From JBMOOG01 sp049324535 (GTDB taxonomy: Bacteria > Pseudomonadota > Alphaproteobacteria > Rhodobacterales > Rhodobacteraceae): a stretch of 64,000 bases of DNA. Positions within the stretch are counted from its first letter, which is position 1, and the number at the start of each line of letters is the position of its first letter. The notes beneath the pieces are model-generated. The model ran no database searches, was not told the DNA's origin, and saw only the letters and a program-made list of their open reading frames with translations. The translations under genes and the position numbers were made by a program. Shown in pieces: positions 44,332 to 52,442 of this stretch. The stretch covers positions 1 to 64,000 of the forward strand of contig JBMOOG010000001.1 in the NCBI GenBank assembly GCA_049324535.1. The letters run 5' to 3'.

Positions 44332-45206
44332 ACACTTTCGCGCAGCCAGGCGATGAACTGGCGGGCGAGCTTGCGGGGCTGGCCGGGCGGGGTGACGATG
44401 TAATAGGCGGGGGTCGGGTCGGTGGACTGGAACACCGCCCGCAGCCGGTCCGCCTTCAGGTCGTCCTCGATCAGCGCTGCGCTTTCGATGTGCAGGCCGA
44501 AGCCCTGCCTCGCCGCGGCCAGCGCCAGCTCCTCGTTCGGGAAGGGCGTCACCTCGATGGCTTCGGGATCGATGCCGATGCTGCGCAACCAGGACGCCTC
44601 CTCGGGCCAGTCCTCCTCGATCACCCAGGGCAGCGCGGTCATCTCGGCCGGGGTCAGGCTGTGGCGGTCGCCGAGCAGGGACGGCGCCCCCACCACCATG
44701 TAGCGGGCCGCGACCAGGTGCTGCACGTCATAGCCCGGCCAGTTGCCGGTGCCGAAGCGGATGGCAAGGTCCATGCCTTCGCGCACGAGGTCCACCACCC
44801 GGTGCTCGGGGTGCATGGAAATCTCGACATCCGGATGCTTCTCCCAGAACCGGCCAAGCCGCGGAATGAGCCACTGGACGGCAAACGAGGGCGTCATCGT
44901 CACCCGCAGCGGCCGGTCGGTGAGCCCCTGCGCGAGCGTGTCGCAGGCGGCCCGGATGCCGCGAAAGCCCTCAGTCAGGGCGGCCGACAGGAACCGGCCC
45001 TCCTCGGTCAGCCGCAGGTTGCGCCCGTCACGCTGCACGAGCGGCACCCTGAAATGCTCCTCAAGCGCGCGGACCTGCTGTGCAACCGCGGCATGGGTGA
45101 CGTTCAGCTCCCGCGCGGCTGCGCTGAAACCTGAAAGTCTTGCTGTCGCCTCGAAGGCGCGCAAGGCCGTCATTGGGGGCATTCCACGCCAGGAGAACTC
45201 GGTCAT
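44328..45206 (-). CDS. hvrB: LysR-family regulator, HvrB-like
   Basis: LysR-type regulator of 292 residues with an N-terminal winged HTH (TALRAFEATARLSGFSAAARELNVTHAAVAQQVRALEEHF) and a periplasmic-binding-like effector domain. In R. capsulatus hvrB encodes a LysR regulator that activates ahcY and a nearby orf; here a LysR gene lies divergent from a tiny gene, with an HD gene and then ahcY next. The symbol is therefore an inference from neighbourhood and class, not sequence identity. An inverted repeat in the divergent promoter region at about 45226-45259 fits autoregulation. Confidence 0.75.
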   Translation of the reverse strand: MTEFSWRGMPPMTALRAFEATARLSGFSAAARELNVTHAAVAQQVRALEEHFRVPLVQRDGRNLRLTEEGRFLSAALTEGFRGIRAACDTLAQGLTDRPLRVTMTPSFAVQWLIPRLGRFWEKHPDVEISMHPEHRVVDLVREGMDLAIRFGTGNWPGYDVQHLVAARYMVVGAPSLLGDRHSLTPAEMTALPWVIEEDWPEEASWLRSIGIDPEAIEVTPFPNEELALAAARQGFGLHIESAALIEDDLKADRLRAVFQSTDPTPAYYIVTPPGQPRKLARQFIAWLRESV

Positions 45207-45225
45207 ATGTTAGTTGAGCTTACAG

Positions 45226-45259
45226 TTGCGCAGATTTCCTGAATCGCATTCTGCGGGCG
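45226..45259. promoter_or_regulatory. Inverted repeat in the hvrB divergent promoter
   Basis: CGCAGA (45229-45234) pairs with TCTGCG (45250-45255) across 15 bases; the arms extend to TTGCGCAGA and TCTGCG-GG-CGCAA. It lies 20 bases upstream of the LysR start and about 47 bases before the 48-codon gene, where a LysR protein would be expected to bind. Sequence pattern only. Confidence 0.4.
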
Positions 45260-45305
45260 CAAAGTCTAGAACCCGTCGCGCAAGACAAGAAAGGAGACCC
45301 GTATC

Positions 45306-45452
45306 ATGCTGCAGCTTTTCGCAGACGTGATGCTGATCGCGACCGGACAGTATGACCGCCGGCGCCGGGAATGGGACCGCAAGGCCGCCGAACTGGTGCA
45401 GGACTTCGACACGCACACCCCTGTCCGGGCGATCCGCAACCATGCCCACTGA
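45306..45452 (+). CDS. Small 48-residue protein, function unknown
   Basis: ATG at 45306 preceded by AAAGGAG (spacing nine), ending at 45452. The product MLQLFADVMLIATGQYDRRR... is 48 residues, with a hydrophobic start then many Arg/Asp/Glu residues (REWDRKAAELVQDFD) typical of an amphipathic helix. It is divergent from the LysR gene and convergent with the HD gene. A strong ribosome binding site, the divergent promoter and the placement in an hvrB-ahcY region suggest a real, HvrB-controlled gene. R. capsulatus has an orf between hvrB and ahcY, but I cannot tell which of the genes here corresponds to it. Confidence 0.65.
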   Translation: MLQLFADVMLIATGQYDRRRREWDRKAAELVQDFDTHTPVRAIRNHAH

Positions 45453-45458
45453 CCGCGT

Positions 45459-46061
45459 TCAGAGCCCCTCTTCGAGAGCGCTCAGCGCCTGGTGACGCGC
45501 GGCATAGGCCGCGCGCACCTCGACCGGCGGTCTCAGCCGGATCTCCAGCCCCCGCACCACATCCCCGTCCGGCCGGCCGAAGAAACGGTCGGCTTCCGCG
45601 CGCGTGAAGCCCGCGATCTGGATGGCCTCGAGCCAGGCCGAGATGCGGTCGGCGCGCTTGATCTCGCGCTTGATCGCCACCGGCAGGGTCGCGGGCAGGC
45701 CGAAACGCAGGTGCACGGCGGCGGTCAGGCGCGCATCCAGTTCGCCGTAGCCCGCGCCGATGGCGGCCTTTACCGGGCTGATCATGTCGCCCAGCACGTA
45801 TTCCGGCGCATCGTGCAGCAGGGCCGCCAGACGCCAGCGCGTCGCAATTCCCGGATTGAGGCGAGCGAAGATCTCCTCGACCAGCAGCGAATGTTCGGCC
45901 ACCGAATAGGGCCAGTCGCCCAGCGTCTGCCCGTTCCAGCGCGCCACGAAGGCCAGCCCGTGCGCGATGTCCTCGATCTCGATGTCGAACGGCGTCGGGT
46001 CCAGCAGGTCCAGCCGGCGGCCCGAAAGCATGCGTTGCCAGGCGCGGGGTGGTCTTGTCAT
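45459..46061 (-). CDS. HD-domain phosphohydrolase (YfbR-like)
   Basis: A 200-residue HD-superfamily protein: the metal-binding residues are VAEHSLLVEEIF, LLHDAPEYVLGDMISPVK (HD pair) and the later D of IKRADRISAWLE. This resembles 5'-deoxyribonucleotidases of the YfbR type and other HD hydrolases. GAGGAG precedes the ATG at 46061. It is divergent from ahcY and convergent with the small gene. Substrate not determined; nucleotide metabolism next to SAH turnover is plausible. Confidence 0.83.
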   Translation of the reverse strand: MTRPPRAWQRMLSGRRLDLLDPTPFDIEIEDIAHGLAFVARWNGQTLGDWPYSVAEHSLLVEEIFARLNPGIATRWRLAALLHDAPEYVLGDMISPVKAAIGAGYGELDARLTAAVHLRFGLPATLPVAIKREIKRADRISAWLEAIQIAGFTRAEADRFFGRPDGDVVRGLEIRLRPPVEVRAAYAARHQALSALEEGL

Positions 46062-46091
46062 GGTCCGGTCTCCTCGTCCTGCGGGAAACCC

Positions 46092-46136
46092 GGCGTTGCC
46101 CCCTTGCCCCGCCGATGGTAATCAGCCCGCAACGCC
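46092..46136. promoter_or_regulatory. Inverted repeat in the ahcY leader
   Basis: GGCGTTGC (46092-46099) and GCAACGCC (46129-46136) form a perfect eight-base-pair repeat 29 bases apart, ending five bases before the AGGAG ribosome binding site of ahcY. It may be a LysR (HvrB) operator or an mRNA structure controlling translation. The conserved bases of SAH or SAM/SAH riboswitches are not present. Confidence 0.45.
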
Positions 46137-46152
46137 AATCAGGAGTTTTCGA

Positions 46153-47547
46153 ATGGCCAGGGACTTTCTTGTCAAGGACATTGCGCTGGCCGAGTTCGGC
46201 CGCAAGGAGCTGACCATCGCCGAAACCGAGATGCCGGGTCTGATGGCGCTGCGCGAGGAGTTCGGGAAAAGCCAGCCGCTCAAGGGCGCGCGCATTGCCG
46301 GCAGCCTGCACATGACCATCCAGACCGCGGTGCTGATCGAGACGCTGAAGGCGCTGGGCGCCGATGTCCGCTGGGCGTCGTGCAACATCTTCTCGACCCA
46401 GGACCATGCCGCCGCCGCGATCGCCGCGGGCGGCACGCCAGTCTTTGCGGTGAAGGGTGAGACGCTCGAGGAGTACTGGGCCTACACCGACCGGATCTTC
46501 CAGTTCCCCGAAGGCACCTGCAACATGATCCTCGACGACGGCGGGGACGCCACGCTCTACATCCTGATGGGTGCGCGGGTCGAGGCCGGCGAGACCGGTC
46601 TGATCGAGGTGCCGACGTCGGAAGAGGAGGTCTGCCTCTTCAACCAGATCAAGAAGCGCCTGAAGGAAAGTCCCGGCTGGTTCACGCGCCAGCGCGACGC
46701 GATCCGCGGTGTGTCCGAGGAGACGACGACCGGCGTGCACCGGCTTTACGATCTGCACAAGAAGGGCCTGCTGCCCTTCCCGGCGATCAACGTCAACGAC
46801 AGCGTCACCAAGTCGAAGTTCGACAACAAGTACGGCTGCAAGGAAAGCCTGGTCGACGGCATCCGCCGCGCCACCGACACGATGATGGCCGGCAAGGTCG
46901 CCGTGGTCTGCGGCTATGGCGACGTGGGCAAGGGCTCGGCCGCCAGCTTGCGCGGTGCCGGCGCGCGGGTGAAGGTCACCGAGGTCGATCCGATCTGCGC
47001 CCTTCAGGCGGCGATGGACGGCTATGAGGTGGTGCTTCTCGAGGATGTGGTGCAGGACGCCGACATCTTCATCACCACCACCGGCAACAAGGACGTGATC
47101 CGGATCGAGCACATGCGCGCGATGAAGGACATGGCCATCGTCGGCAACATCGGCCACTTCGACAACGAGATCCAGGTGGCGGCGCTGCGCAACCACAAGT
47201 GGACGAACATCAAGGACCAGGTGGACATGATCGAGATGCCCTCGGGCAACCGGATCATCCTTCTGTCCGAAGGCCGCCTGCTGAACCTCGGCAACGCCAC
47301 GGGCCATCCGTCCTTCGTGATGTCGGCCTCGTTCACCAACCAGGTGCTGGCGCAGATCGAGCTCTGGACCAGGGGCCAGGAGTACAAGCCCGGCGTCTAC
47401 ATCCTGCCCAAGCATCTCGACGAGAAGGTCGCCCGCCTGCACCTCAAGAAGATCGGCGTGAAGCTGACCGAGCTGCGGCCGGATCAGGCCGAATACATCG
47501 GGGTGAAGGTGGAGGGTCCGTTCAAGTCGGACCACTATCGGTACTGA
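46153..47547 (+). CDS. ahcY: S-adenosyl-L-homocysteine hydrolase
   Basis: NAD-dependent enzyme that cleaves SAH to adenosine and homocysteine, needed for all methylation. The 464-residue protein starts MARDFLVKDIALAEFGRKEL and shows SCNIFSTQDHAAAA, GETLEEYW, the NAD-binding VVCGYGDVGKGSAASL, DVIRIEHM and the C-terminal VEGPFKSDHYRY. The bacterial insert near VPTSEEEVCLFNQIKKRLKESPGW is present. The ATG at 46153 has AGGAG eight bases upstream. A methyltransferase gene follows after 22 bases. In R. capsulatus ahcY is activated by HvrB. Confidence 0.97.
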   Translation: MARDFLVKDIALAEFGRKELTIAETEMPGLMALREEFGKSQPLKGARIAGSLHMTIQTAVLIETLKALGADVRWASCNIFSTQDHAAAAIAAGGTPVFAVKGETLEEYWAYTDRIFQFPEGTCNMILDDGGDATLYILMGARVEAGETGLIEVPTSEEEVCLFNQIKKRLKESPGWFTRQRDAIRGVSEETTTGVHRLYDLHKKGLLPFPAINVNDSVTKSKFDNKYGCKESLVDGIRRATDTMMAGKVAVVCGYGDVGKGSAASLRGAGARVKVTEVDPICALQAAMDGYEVVLLEDVVQDADIFITTTGNKDVIRIEHMRAMKDMAIVGNIGHFDNEIQVAALRNHKWTNIKDQVDMIEMPSGNRIILLSEGRLLNLGNATGHPSFVMSASFTNQVLAQIELWTRGQEYKPGVYILPKHLDEKVARLHLKKIGVKLTELRPDQAEYIGVKVEGPFKSDHYRY

Positions 47548-47569
47548 GGCGGGCACGGGGGGCGCGGAA

Positions 47570-48127
47570 GTGAACGAGGACAGCAAGCGGCAGAAGGTTC
47601 GCGAGAAGCTGATCGGCCGCATGCCGAAAGGCGCGATCGCGGCCGAGATCGGCGTCTGGGAAGGCAAGTTCAGCGACACGATCCTGAGGATCGCCGCGCC
47701 GCGCGAGCTGCACCTGATCGATCCCTGGCTCTACCAGCCCGAGTTCTCCAACACCGGCTTCGGCCGGAAGAAGAACGAGACCCGGATGGACGCGATGTTC
47801 GCCGAGGTCTCGGCCCGCTTCTCGGACCGGCCCGAGGTCCGCATCCACCGGGCCAAGTCCGCCGAGGCGCTCGAGTCCTTCCCCGACGGCTATTTCGACT
47901 GGGTCTATGTGGACGGAAACCACAACGCGCCCTTCATCGACGAGGATCTGGCGCTCTGCCGGCGCAAGGTCCGGCCGGGCGGCATCATCGCGGGCGACGA
48001 TTACAACTGGCAGGCCGATGCCGGTGCGCCGGTCCGGACCGCGGTCGGAAAACTTGTCGAGAGCCTCGGCCGCCCCGACGCGCTGCGGCTTGTCGCCAAC
48101 CAGTACATGGTGGTCCTGCCGGCCTGA
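47570..48127 (+). CDS. Class I SAM-dependent methyltransferase (Methyltransf_24-like)
   Basis: A 185-residue protein with a SAM motif AAEIGVWEGKFSDTIL, a post-motif IDPW, and VYVDGNHN with LALCRRKVRPGGIIAGDDY. The fold is that of small-molecule or sugar methyltransferases that appear in polysaccharide or natural-product loci. Start GTG at 47570 (MNEDSKRQKVREKL). It follows ahcY by 22 bases and likely shares its transcript; SAH made by this enzyme is the AhcY substrate. Target unknown. Confidence 0.83.
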   Translation: MNEDSKRQKVREKLIGRMPKGAIAAEIGVWEGKFSDTILRIAAPRELHLIDPWLYQPEFSNTGFGRKKNETRMDAMFAEVSARFSDRPEVRIHRAKSAEALESFPDGYFDWVYVDGNHNAPFIDEDLALCRRKVRPGGIIAGDDYNWQADAGAPVRTAVGKLVESLGRPDALRLVANQYMVVLPA

Positions 48128-48256
48128 GCGCCCGGGCGCCGAATCGGGTGGGAAAGTCTTTGCCGGGACGGGCGAGTGCCGCTAAGGTCGGGTCGGGCCG
48201 GGCGCCGTGCCATGGCCCGGAGTAGACAGTGTCCACCTCCGATTCGGGATGTCGCC

Positions 48257-48598
48257 ATGAGCAAGAGAGACGAGCTGATCGCCAAATACGCCGACGATCT
48301 GAAGAACAAGTGCAAGATGACGCCGGACATGGCGCTTCTGACCAAGGTCACGATCGGCTGTGGTCCTGCTATCTACAGCGCCGACAGCGAGACGGTTGCC
48401 GCCAGCGACAAGGCCGAGCTCGAGCGGGTCAAGAACAACTTCCTGGTCAAGAAGCTGGGCCTGAAGGACGGGCCGCAGCTGATGGACGCGATCAACGCGG
48501 TGATCGAGACCTACGGCAAGTCCGAGCGCAACAAGTACCGGGCCGTGGTCTACTACATGCTGACCAAGCATTTCGGCAAGGAAGCGGTCTACGGCTGA
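48257..48598 (+). CDS. DUF2853 family protein
   Basis: A 113-residue helical protein starting MSKRDELIAKYADDLKNKCKM with the conserved DMALLTKVTIGCGPAIYSADSETVA region and NKYRAVVYYMLTKHFGKEAVYG ending, matching the DUF2853 family, whose role is unknown. It has an internal Lys-rich surface and two Cys. There is only a weak ribosome binding site. The 129-base upstream gap shows a GCGCCCGGGCGC palindrome at 48128-48139 that could end the ahcY transcript. Confidence 0.85.
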   Translation: MSKRDELIAKYADDLKNKCKMTPDMALLTKVTIGCGPAIYSADSETVAASDKAELERVKNNFLVKKLGLKDGPQLMDAINAVIETYGKSERNKYRAVVYYMLTKHFGKEAVYG

Positions 48599-48603
48599 CC
48601 CGT

Positions 48604-48643
48604 CGTCCGGCGCCTGCCCAGCCGGGCGGGCGCCTGCCGGACG
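48604..48643 (+). terminator. Hairpin downstream of the DUF2853 gene
   Basis: CGTCCGGC (48604-48611) pairs with GCCGGACG (48636-48643), enclosing an alternative inner stem GGCGCC/GGCGCC (48609-48634). There is no T tract. In the rest of the 48599-48834 gap I see only a short GGCAAC/GTTGCC hairpin at 48689-48705 and no gene. Confidence 0.4.
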
Positions 48644-48834
48644 GATCGGAATCCTTTCGGCAAGGTATTGGAAATCCATAGAATTCTAGGCAACATCCTG
48701 TTGCCCGCGCGGCGGATGTGGTCTAGGTTCTCTGTCAAGGGCCAGTATGGCCGAGACCTACGACAGTCACGTGTGGTGCAGGGGTGCATCCGGGGTGGCG
48801 GCGGGTCCCGGCTGGTGTCGGGGCCCGCCGGCGT

Positions 48835-49269
48835 TCAGGCTCCTCGAGGCGCCGACGAGAGCCCGCCGAGTTCGCACACGACCTGCCATTCCGCTTCGCT
48901 CACGGGCTGCACCGACAGCCGGGTGTTCGTGACCAGCGCCATCTGCGCAAGCCGCGGCTCGGCCTTGGCCTCTTCCAGGGTAACCGGCCGGGGCAGCGGT
49001 GTCACCGCGCGGATGTCCACGCATTCCCACCGCGGGTCGTCGGTGGTGCTGTCGGGATGCGCGGTGGCGCAGACCTCGACGATGCCCACGATCGCCTTGC
49101 CGACGTTCGAGTGATAGAAGAACCCGAGATCGCCAATGCGCATCGCCCGCATGTTGTTGCGCGCCTGGTAGTTGCGCACGCCGTGCCATTCCTCGCCCGC
49201 GGCGCCCTTCCGCACCTGGTCGTCCCAGCTCCAGACGTCGGGCTCGGACTTGAACAGCCAATACGCCAT
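48835..49269 (-). CDS. EVE-domain protein
   Basis: A 144-residue EVE-domain protein (PUA-like fold; human THYN1 relative) thought to bind modified bases in DNA or RNA. The start is at 49269 (MAYWLFKSEPDVWSWDDQ), where the W, K, E and P residues of the family N terminus are present, followed by the WHGVRNYQARNNMRAMRIGDLGFFYHSN core. It starts one base into the stop of the YciI gene (TGATG). Target unknown. Confidence 0.9.
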   Translation of the reverse strand: MAYWLFKSEPDVWSWDDQVRKGAAGEEWHGVRNYQARNNMRAMRIGDLGFFYHSNVGKAIVGIVEVCATAHPDSTTDDPRWECVDIRAVTPLPRPVTLEEAKAEPRLAQMALVTNTRLSVQPVSEAEWQVVCELGGLSSAPRGA

Positions 49270-49538
49270 CAGCCCAGCACCTTCTTCCATTCGAGGATCT
49301 CGACCGAAGCGAAGAGCCCCGCCCGCGCGTAGGGGTCGCCGGCCGCAAAGGCCTCGGCCGCGGCCCGGTCGGGCGCATCGAGGATCAGGAGCGAGCCCCG
49401 CATCACCCCGTCCTCGATCAGCGGGCCGGCCACGAAGACCAGGCCCGAGGCGCGCGCGTAGTCGAGATGCGCGGCGCGGTTGTCGAGGCGGGTCTGCGCA
49501 TGGTCGGGCTTGTCGCGGCAGATCAGGGCAAAGTGCAT
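49269..49538 (-). CDS. YciI-like protein
   Basis: An 89-residue ferredoxin-like fold protein of the YciI/YCII family with MHFALICRDKPDHAQTRLDNRAAHLDYA and the typical DPYARAGLFASVEILEW ending. The family includes enzymes of aromatic degradation and many unknowns. AGGA six bases before the second ATG (49538) favours it over the ATG at 49544 that overlaps the gpsA stop. Coupled to gpsA and EVE genes. Confidence 0.83.
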   Translation of the reverse strand: MHFALICRDKPDHAQTRLDNRAAHLDYARASGLVFVAGPLIEDGVMRGSLLILDAPDRAAAEAFAAGDPYARAGLFASVEILEWKKVLG

Positions 49539-49540
49539 GG

Positions 49541-50509
49541 TCATTCCTGTTTGAGGGGCCGGGTCAGCAACTGCGCCGCAGCCTCGCCGACGGTCACGCG
49601 GCCGTCAACCAGCGCAGCCACCATGGCCGTCACCGGCAGCTCGACGCGATGGCGGGCGCCCAGGGCCACCGCGGCACGGGCGGTCGCCGCGCCCTCGACG
49701 GTGACGGTCGCGTCAAAGGGCCGGCCGGCACCGAGGGCCAGGCCGTGGCGGAAGTTGCGGGATTGTTCGGAGGTGCAGGTCAGCACGAGGTCGCCGAGGC
49801 CGGAAAGACCGGCAAGCGTTTCCGCACGCGCCCCGAGCGCGAGCGCCAGACGGTTCATCTCGGCAAAGCCCCGGGTCATCAGCGAGGCCCGCGCGCTGTC
49901 GCCGAGGCCGGCCCCGATCACCACACCGGCGGCGATCGCCACGACGTTCTTGAGCGCGCCTCCGAGTTCCGCCCCGGCGACATCGGTGGTGCGATAGAGC
50001 CGGAGTGTCGGCGTCGACAGAAGGTCCTGCAGCCGGCCGCCGACGCCGTCCTCGGCGCAGGCCAGCGTCAGGGCGGTGGGCAGGCCGCGCGCGATGTCGG
50101 CCGCAAAGCTCGGGCCGGTCAGAATGGCGACGGGGCTCGCGGGGCAGGCCGCGTGCAGAAGCGCCGAGGAGCCGCGGCCGCTGGCGAGGTCGAAGCCCTT
50201 GGCGCATCCGACCAGAGACGCGCCGTCGAGCGTGGTGGCGTGCTGCGCGAGGAAGTGGCCGAGGCTCTGCATCGGTACGGTCAGCAGAACGGCCGCACAG
50301 GCCCGGATGTCCGGCATTTCCGCCGTGACAGAGACGGATTCGGGCAGCCGGATCCCGGGAAGGCGCCTCACGTTCTCGCGCCGGGCCTGCATCGCCGCGG
50401 CCGCCGCCGCATCGCGCGTCCACAGCGCCACGGCATGGCCCTTGCGGGACAGCGTCACCGCAAGCGCCGTTCCGAAGGCGCCAGCCCCGAGGATGGCGAT
50501 GCCGGTCAT
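49541..50509 (-). CDS. gpsA: Glycerol-3-phosphate dehydrogenase [NAD(P)+]
   Basis: Makes sn-glycerol-3-phosphate from dihydroxyacetone phosphate for phospholipids. The 322-residue protein shows IAILGAGAFGTALAVTLSRKGH, the GPSFAADIARGLPTALT motif, the catalytic Lys in ELGGALKNVVAIAAGVV and GLSGLGDLVLTCTSEQSRNFRHG. The ATG at 50509 overlaps the tsaD stop by four bases. Complete. Confidence 0.95.
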   Translation of the reverse strand: MTGIAILGAGAFGTALAVTLSRKGHAVALWTRDAAAAAAMQARRENVRRLPGIRLPESVSVTAEMPDIRACAAVLLTVPMQSLGHFLAQHATTLDGASLVGCAKGFDLASGRGSSALLHAACPASPVAILTGPSFAADIARGLPTALTLACAEDGVGGRLQDLLSTPTLRLYRTTDVAGAELGGALKNVVAIAAGVVIGAGLGDSARASLMTRGFAEMNRLALALGARAETLAGLSGLGDLVLTCTSEQSRNFRHGLALGAGRPFDATVTVEGAATARAAVALGARHRVELPVTAMVAALVDGRVTVGEAAAQLLTRPLKQE

Positions 50510-51591
50510 GCCTTGGCCCCCTTCCTGCCCCCGCCGAGAAGGGCGGGCTGCGCGTCGTCGAGCGGCCAGCGCGGGCGCGCGATCAGGTCGAGGCCGTCGG
50601 GCGGCCCGAGGCGCAGACGCTCGATCCCGGCCCAGGCGATCATCGCGGCGTTGTCGGTGCAGAGCCGGAGCGGCGGGGCGACAAAGGCGATCCCGGCGGC
50701 CTCCGCCGCCGTCCGGAGCCGGGCCCGGATGGTCTGGTTGGCGGCAACGCCGCCGGCCACCGCCAGTGCGGTGATGCCCGCGCCGGCCTGCGCCAGAGCA
50801 CGGCGGGACTTCTCGGTCAGCACATCGGCGACGGCCGCCTGGAAACCCGCGCAGATGTCGTTTCGATCCGCCTCGGTCAGTCCGCCCTGCGCGGCGACAA
50901 CGTCGTCGCGTGCCCGCAGCACGGCGGTCTTGAGCCCGGAAAACGACAGGTCGCAGCCGGGCCTGTCCAGCAGCGGGCGCGGGAACTGGATCCGGTCCGG
51001 GTCGCCGGCGGCGGCCGCGCGCTCGACCGAAGGACCGCCCGGCTGGCCCAGTCCGAGCAGGCGCGCCACCTTGTCGAAGGCCTCGCCGGGCGCGTCGTCG
51101 ATGGTCCCGCCCAGCCGGTGGAACCGGTCCGGCCCATCGACCCGGAGAAACTGGCAATGGCCGCCCGAGACCAGCAGCATCACGTAGGGAAAGCGCGCGT
51201 CGTCGGTCAGGCGCGGGGTCAGCGCATGACCGGCCAGGTGGTTTATGCCGATCAGCGGCTTGCCGGACGCCGCCGCCAGGCCCTTGGCGAACATCACCCC
51301 CGCCAGAACCCCGCCGATCAGACCGGGCCCCGCCGTCACGGCGATGGCATCGACGGCCGAGAGCGGCAGGCCGGCGGCGGCCAGCGCTTCCTCGGCGCAC
51401 AGGTCGATCCGTTCGGCATGGGCGCGGGCGGCAATCTCAGGTACGACCCCGCCAAAGGCGGCGTGCAGGCTGTCCTGGCCCGCGATCACCGAGGACAGGA
51501 TCTCGGGCCCTCCGTCCCTCAGGCGGACGATGGCCGCCGCGGTGTCGTCGCAGCTGCTTTCCAGCCCCAGCACGGTCAGATCGGCCGTCAT
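50506..51591 (-). CDS. tsaD: tRNA threonylcarbamoyladenosine synthase subunit TsaD
   Basis: Metal-dependent ASKHA-fold protein that transfers threonylcarbamoyl to A37 of tRNA with TsaB and TsaE. The 361-residue protein shows LGLESSCDDTAAAIV, the iron ligands H118 and H122 (INHLAGHAL), LLVSGGHCQFL and the SFSGLKTAV region. The ATG at 51591 is preceded by CCGGA. Coupled to gpsA by overlap and divergent from hemD. TsaE is 20 kb away on the plus strand. Confidence 0.95.
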   Translation of the reverse strand: MTADLTVLGLESSCDDTAAAIVRLRDGGPEILSSVIAGQDSLHAAFGGVVPEIAARAHAERIDLCAEEALAAAGLPLSAVDAIAVTAGPGLIGGVLAGVMFAKGLAAASGKPLIGINHLAGHALTPRLTDDARFPYVMLLVSGGHCQFLRVDGPDRFHRLGGTIDDAPGEAFDKVARLLGLGQPGGPSVERAAAAGDPDRIQFPRPLLDRPGCDLSFSGLKTAVLRARDDVVAAQGGLTEADRNDICAGFQAAVADVLTEKSRRALAQAGAGITALAVAGGVAANQTIRARLRTAAEAAGIAFVAPPLRLCTDNAAMIAWAGIERLRLGPPDGLDLIARPRWPLDDAQPALLGGGRKGAKA

Positions 51592-51663
51592 CGCTCCATC
51601 CGGTTGCGCCGCCTCCCAGCGGCAGGTAACACCGGGGGGCATGGCAAGCAATCCCGGCGACCG

Positions 51664-52365
51664 ATGCGCCCGACGCTTCTCCTGACCCGACCCGAGGCCC
51701 AGTCGCGGCGTTTTGCCGCAGACTTCCGCGCCCGGTTCGCGGCCGACTGGCCGGTGGTCATCGCACCCCTGACCGGGCTGCGGATGCTGGCGCCGCCGCC
51801 CCTGCCCGGGGACGCGACCGACCTGATCTTCACCTCGGAAACGGCGGTCGCCGCGGCGCGGGATCTGCCGCTCGCCCGGCTTCCCGCCTGGTGCGTCGGG
51901 GGGCGCACCGCCGCTGCGGCACGGGCGGCGGGCTTTCCCGCCACCCATGGCCCCGGCGATGGCCGCGATCTGGTGGCGTTCATCGCGGAACGCCGCCCGC
52001 AGGGCCGATTTCTCCATCTTCGCGGCCGCGACGCCGCCGTCGACGTGGCGGGGCTGCTGGCGGCGCGCGGAATCGTCTGCGACGAGGCCGTGCTGTACAA
52101 GCAGGTGCCCGTGCCCCCGACCCCCGAGGCGGCGGCGCTTCTGGCCGGGTCGGCGCCGGTTCTTGTGCCGCTCTTTTCGGCCAACGGCGCCCGGGCCCTT
52201 GCGGCGCTTGCCCCGCGGGCACCGCTGTTTCTCGCTGCGATGAGTCCGGCGGTCGCGGCCGCCTGCCCGCCGGGTGCGGCACGGCTGGAGATCGCGGTCC
52301 GGCCGGATTCGGGGGCGATGCTGGACGCCCTGGCGCGGACGATCGCCGGGTTCGAGGAAACTTGA
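51664..52365 (+). CDS. hemD: Uroporphyrinogen-III synthase
   Basis: Closes the tetrapyrrole ring in heme and (bacterio)chlorophyll synthesis. This 233-residue protein is weakly conserved, as the family is: LLLTRPEAQSRRFAADF at the start, LIFTSETAVAA and the VVLYKQ-type segment EAVLYKQVPVPP. Divergent from tsaD, and followed by mic60 and hemY after 77 bases, a known alphaproteobacterial arrangement that supports the call. No hemC is next to it here. There is no clear ribosome binding site. Confidence 0.88.
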   Translation: MRPTLLLTRPEAQSRRFAADFRARFAADWPVVIAPLTGLRMLAPPPLPGDATDLIFTSETAVAAARDLPLARLPAWCVGGRTAAAARAAGFPATHGPGDGRDLVAFIAERRPQGRFLHLRGRDAAVDVAGLLAARGIVCDEAVLYKQVPVPPTPEAAALLAGSAPVLVPLFSANGARALAALAPRAPLFLAAMSPAVAAACPPGAARLEIAVRPDSGAMLDALARTIAGFEET

Positions 52366-52408
52366 GCCGCGCGGGGCCTGTCACTAGATTGAACCAAAGC
52401 CACGGGAA

Positions 52409-52422
52409 TCCCCCGCGGGGGA
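52409..52422. repeat. Perfect palindrome TCCCCCGCGGGGGA
   Basis: Fourteen-base perfect palindrome between hemD and the mic60 ribosome binding site (AGGAGGT at 52430-52436). It could be an operator or a transcript hairpin; nothing else is in this gap. Confidence 0.3.
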
Positions 52423-52442
52423 GGACTCAGGAGGTTCCGCCA

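Noticed and set aside
46062..46152. Possible SAH or SAM/SAH riboswitch before ahcY
   Set aside because: The inverted repeat is real, but the conserved core bases of the known SAH and SAM/SAH classes are not present, so I report only the repeat.
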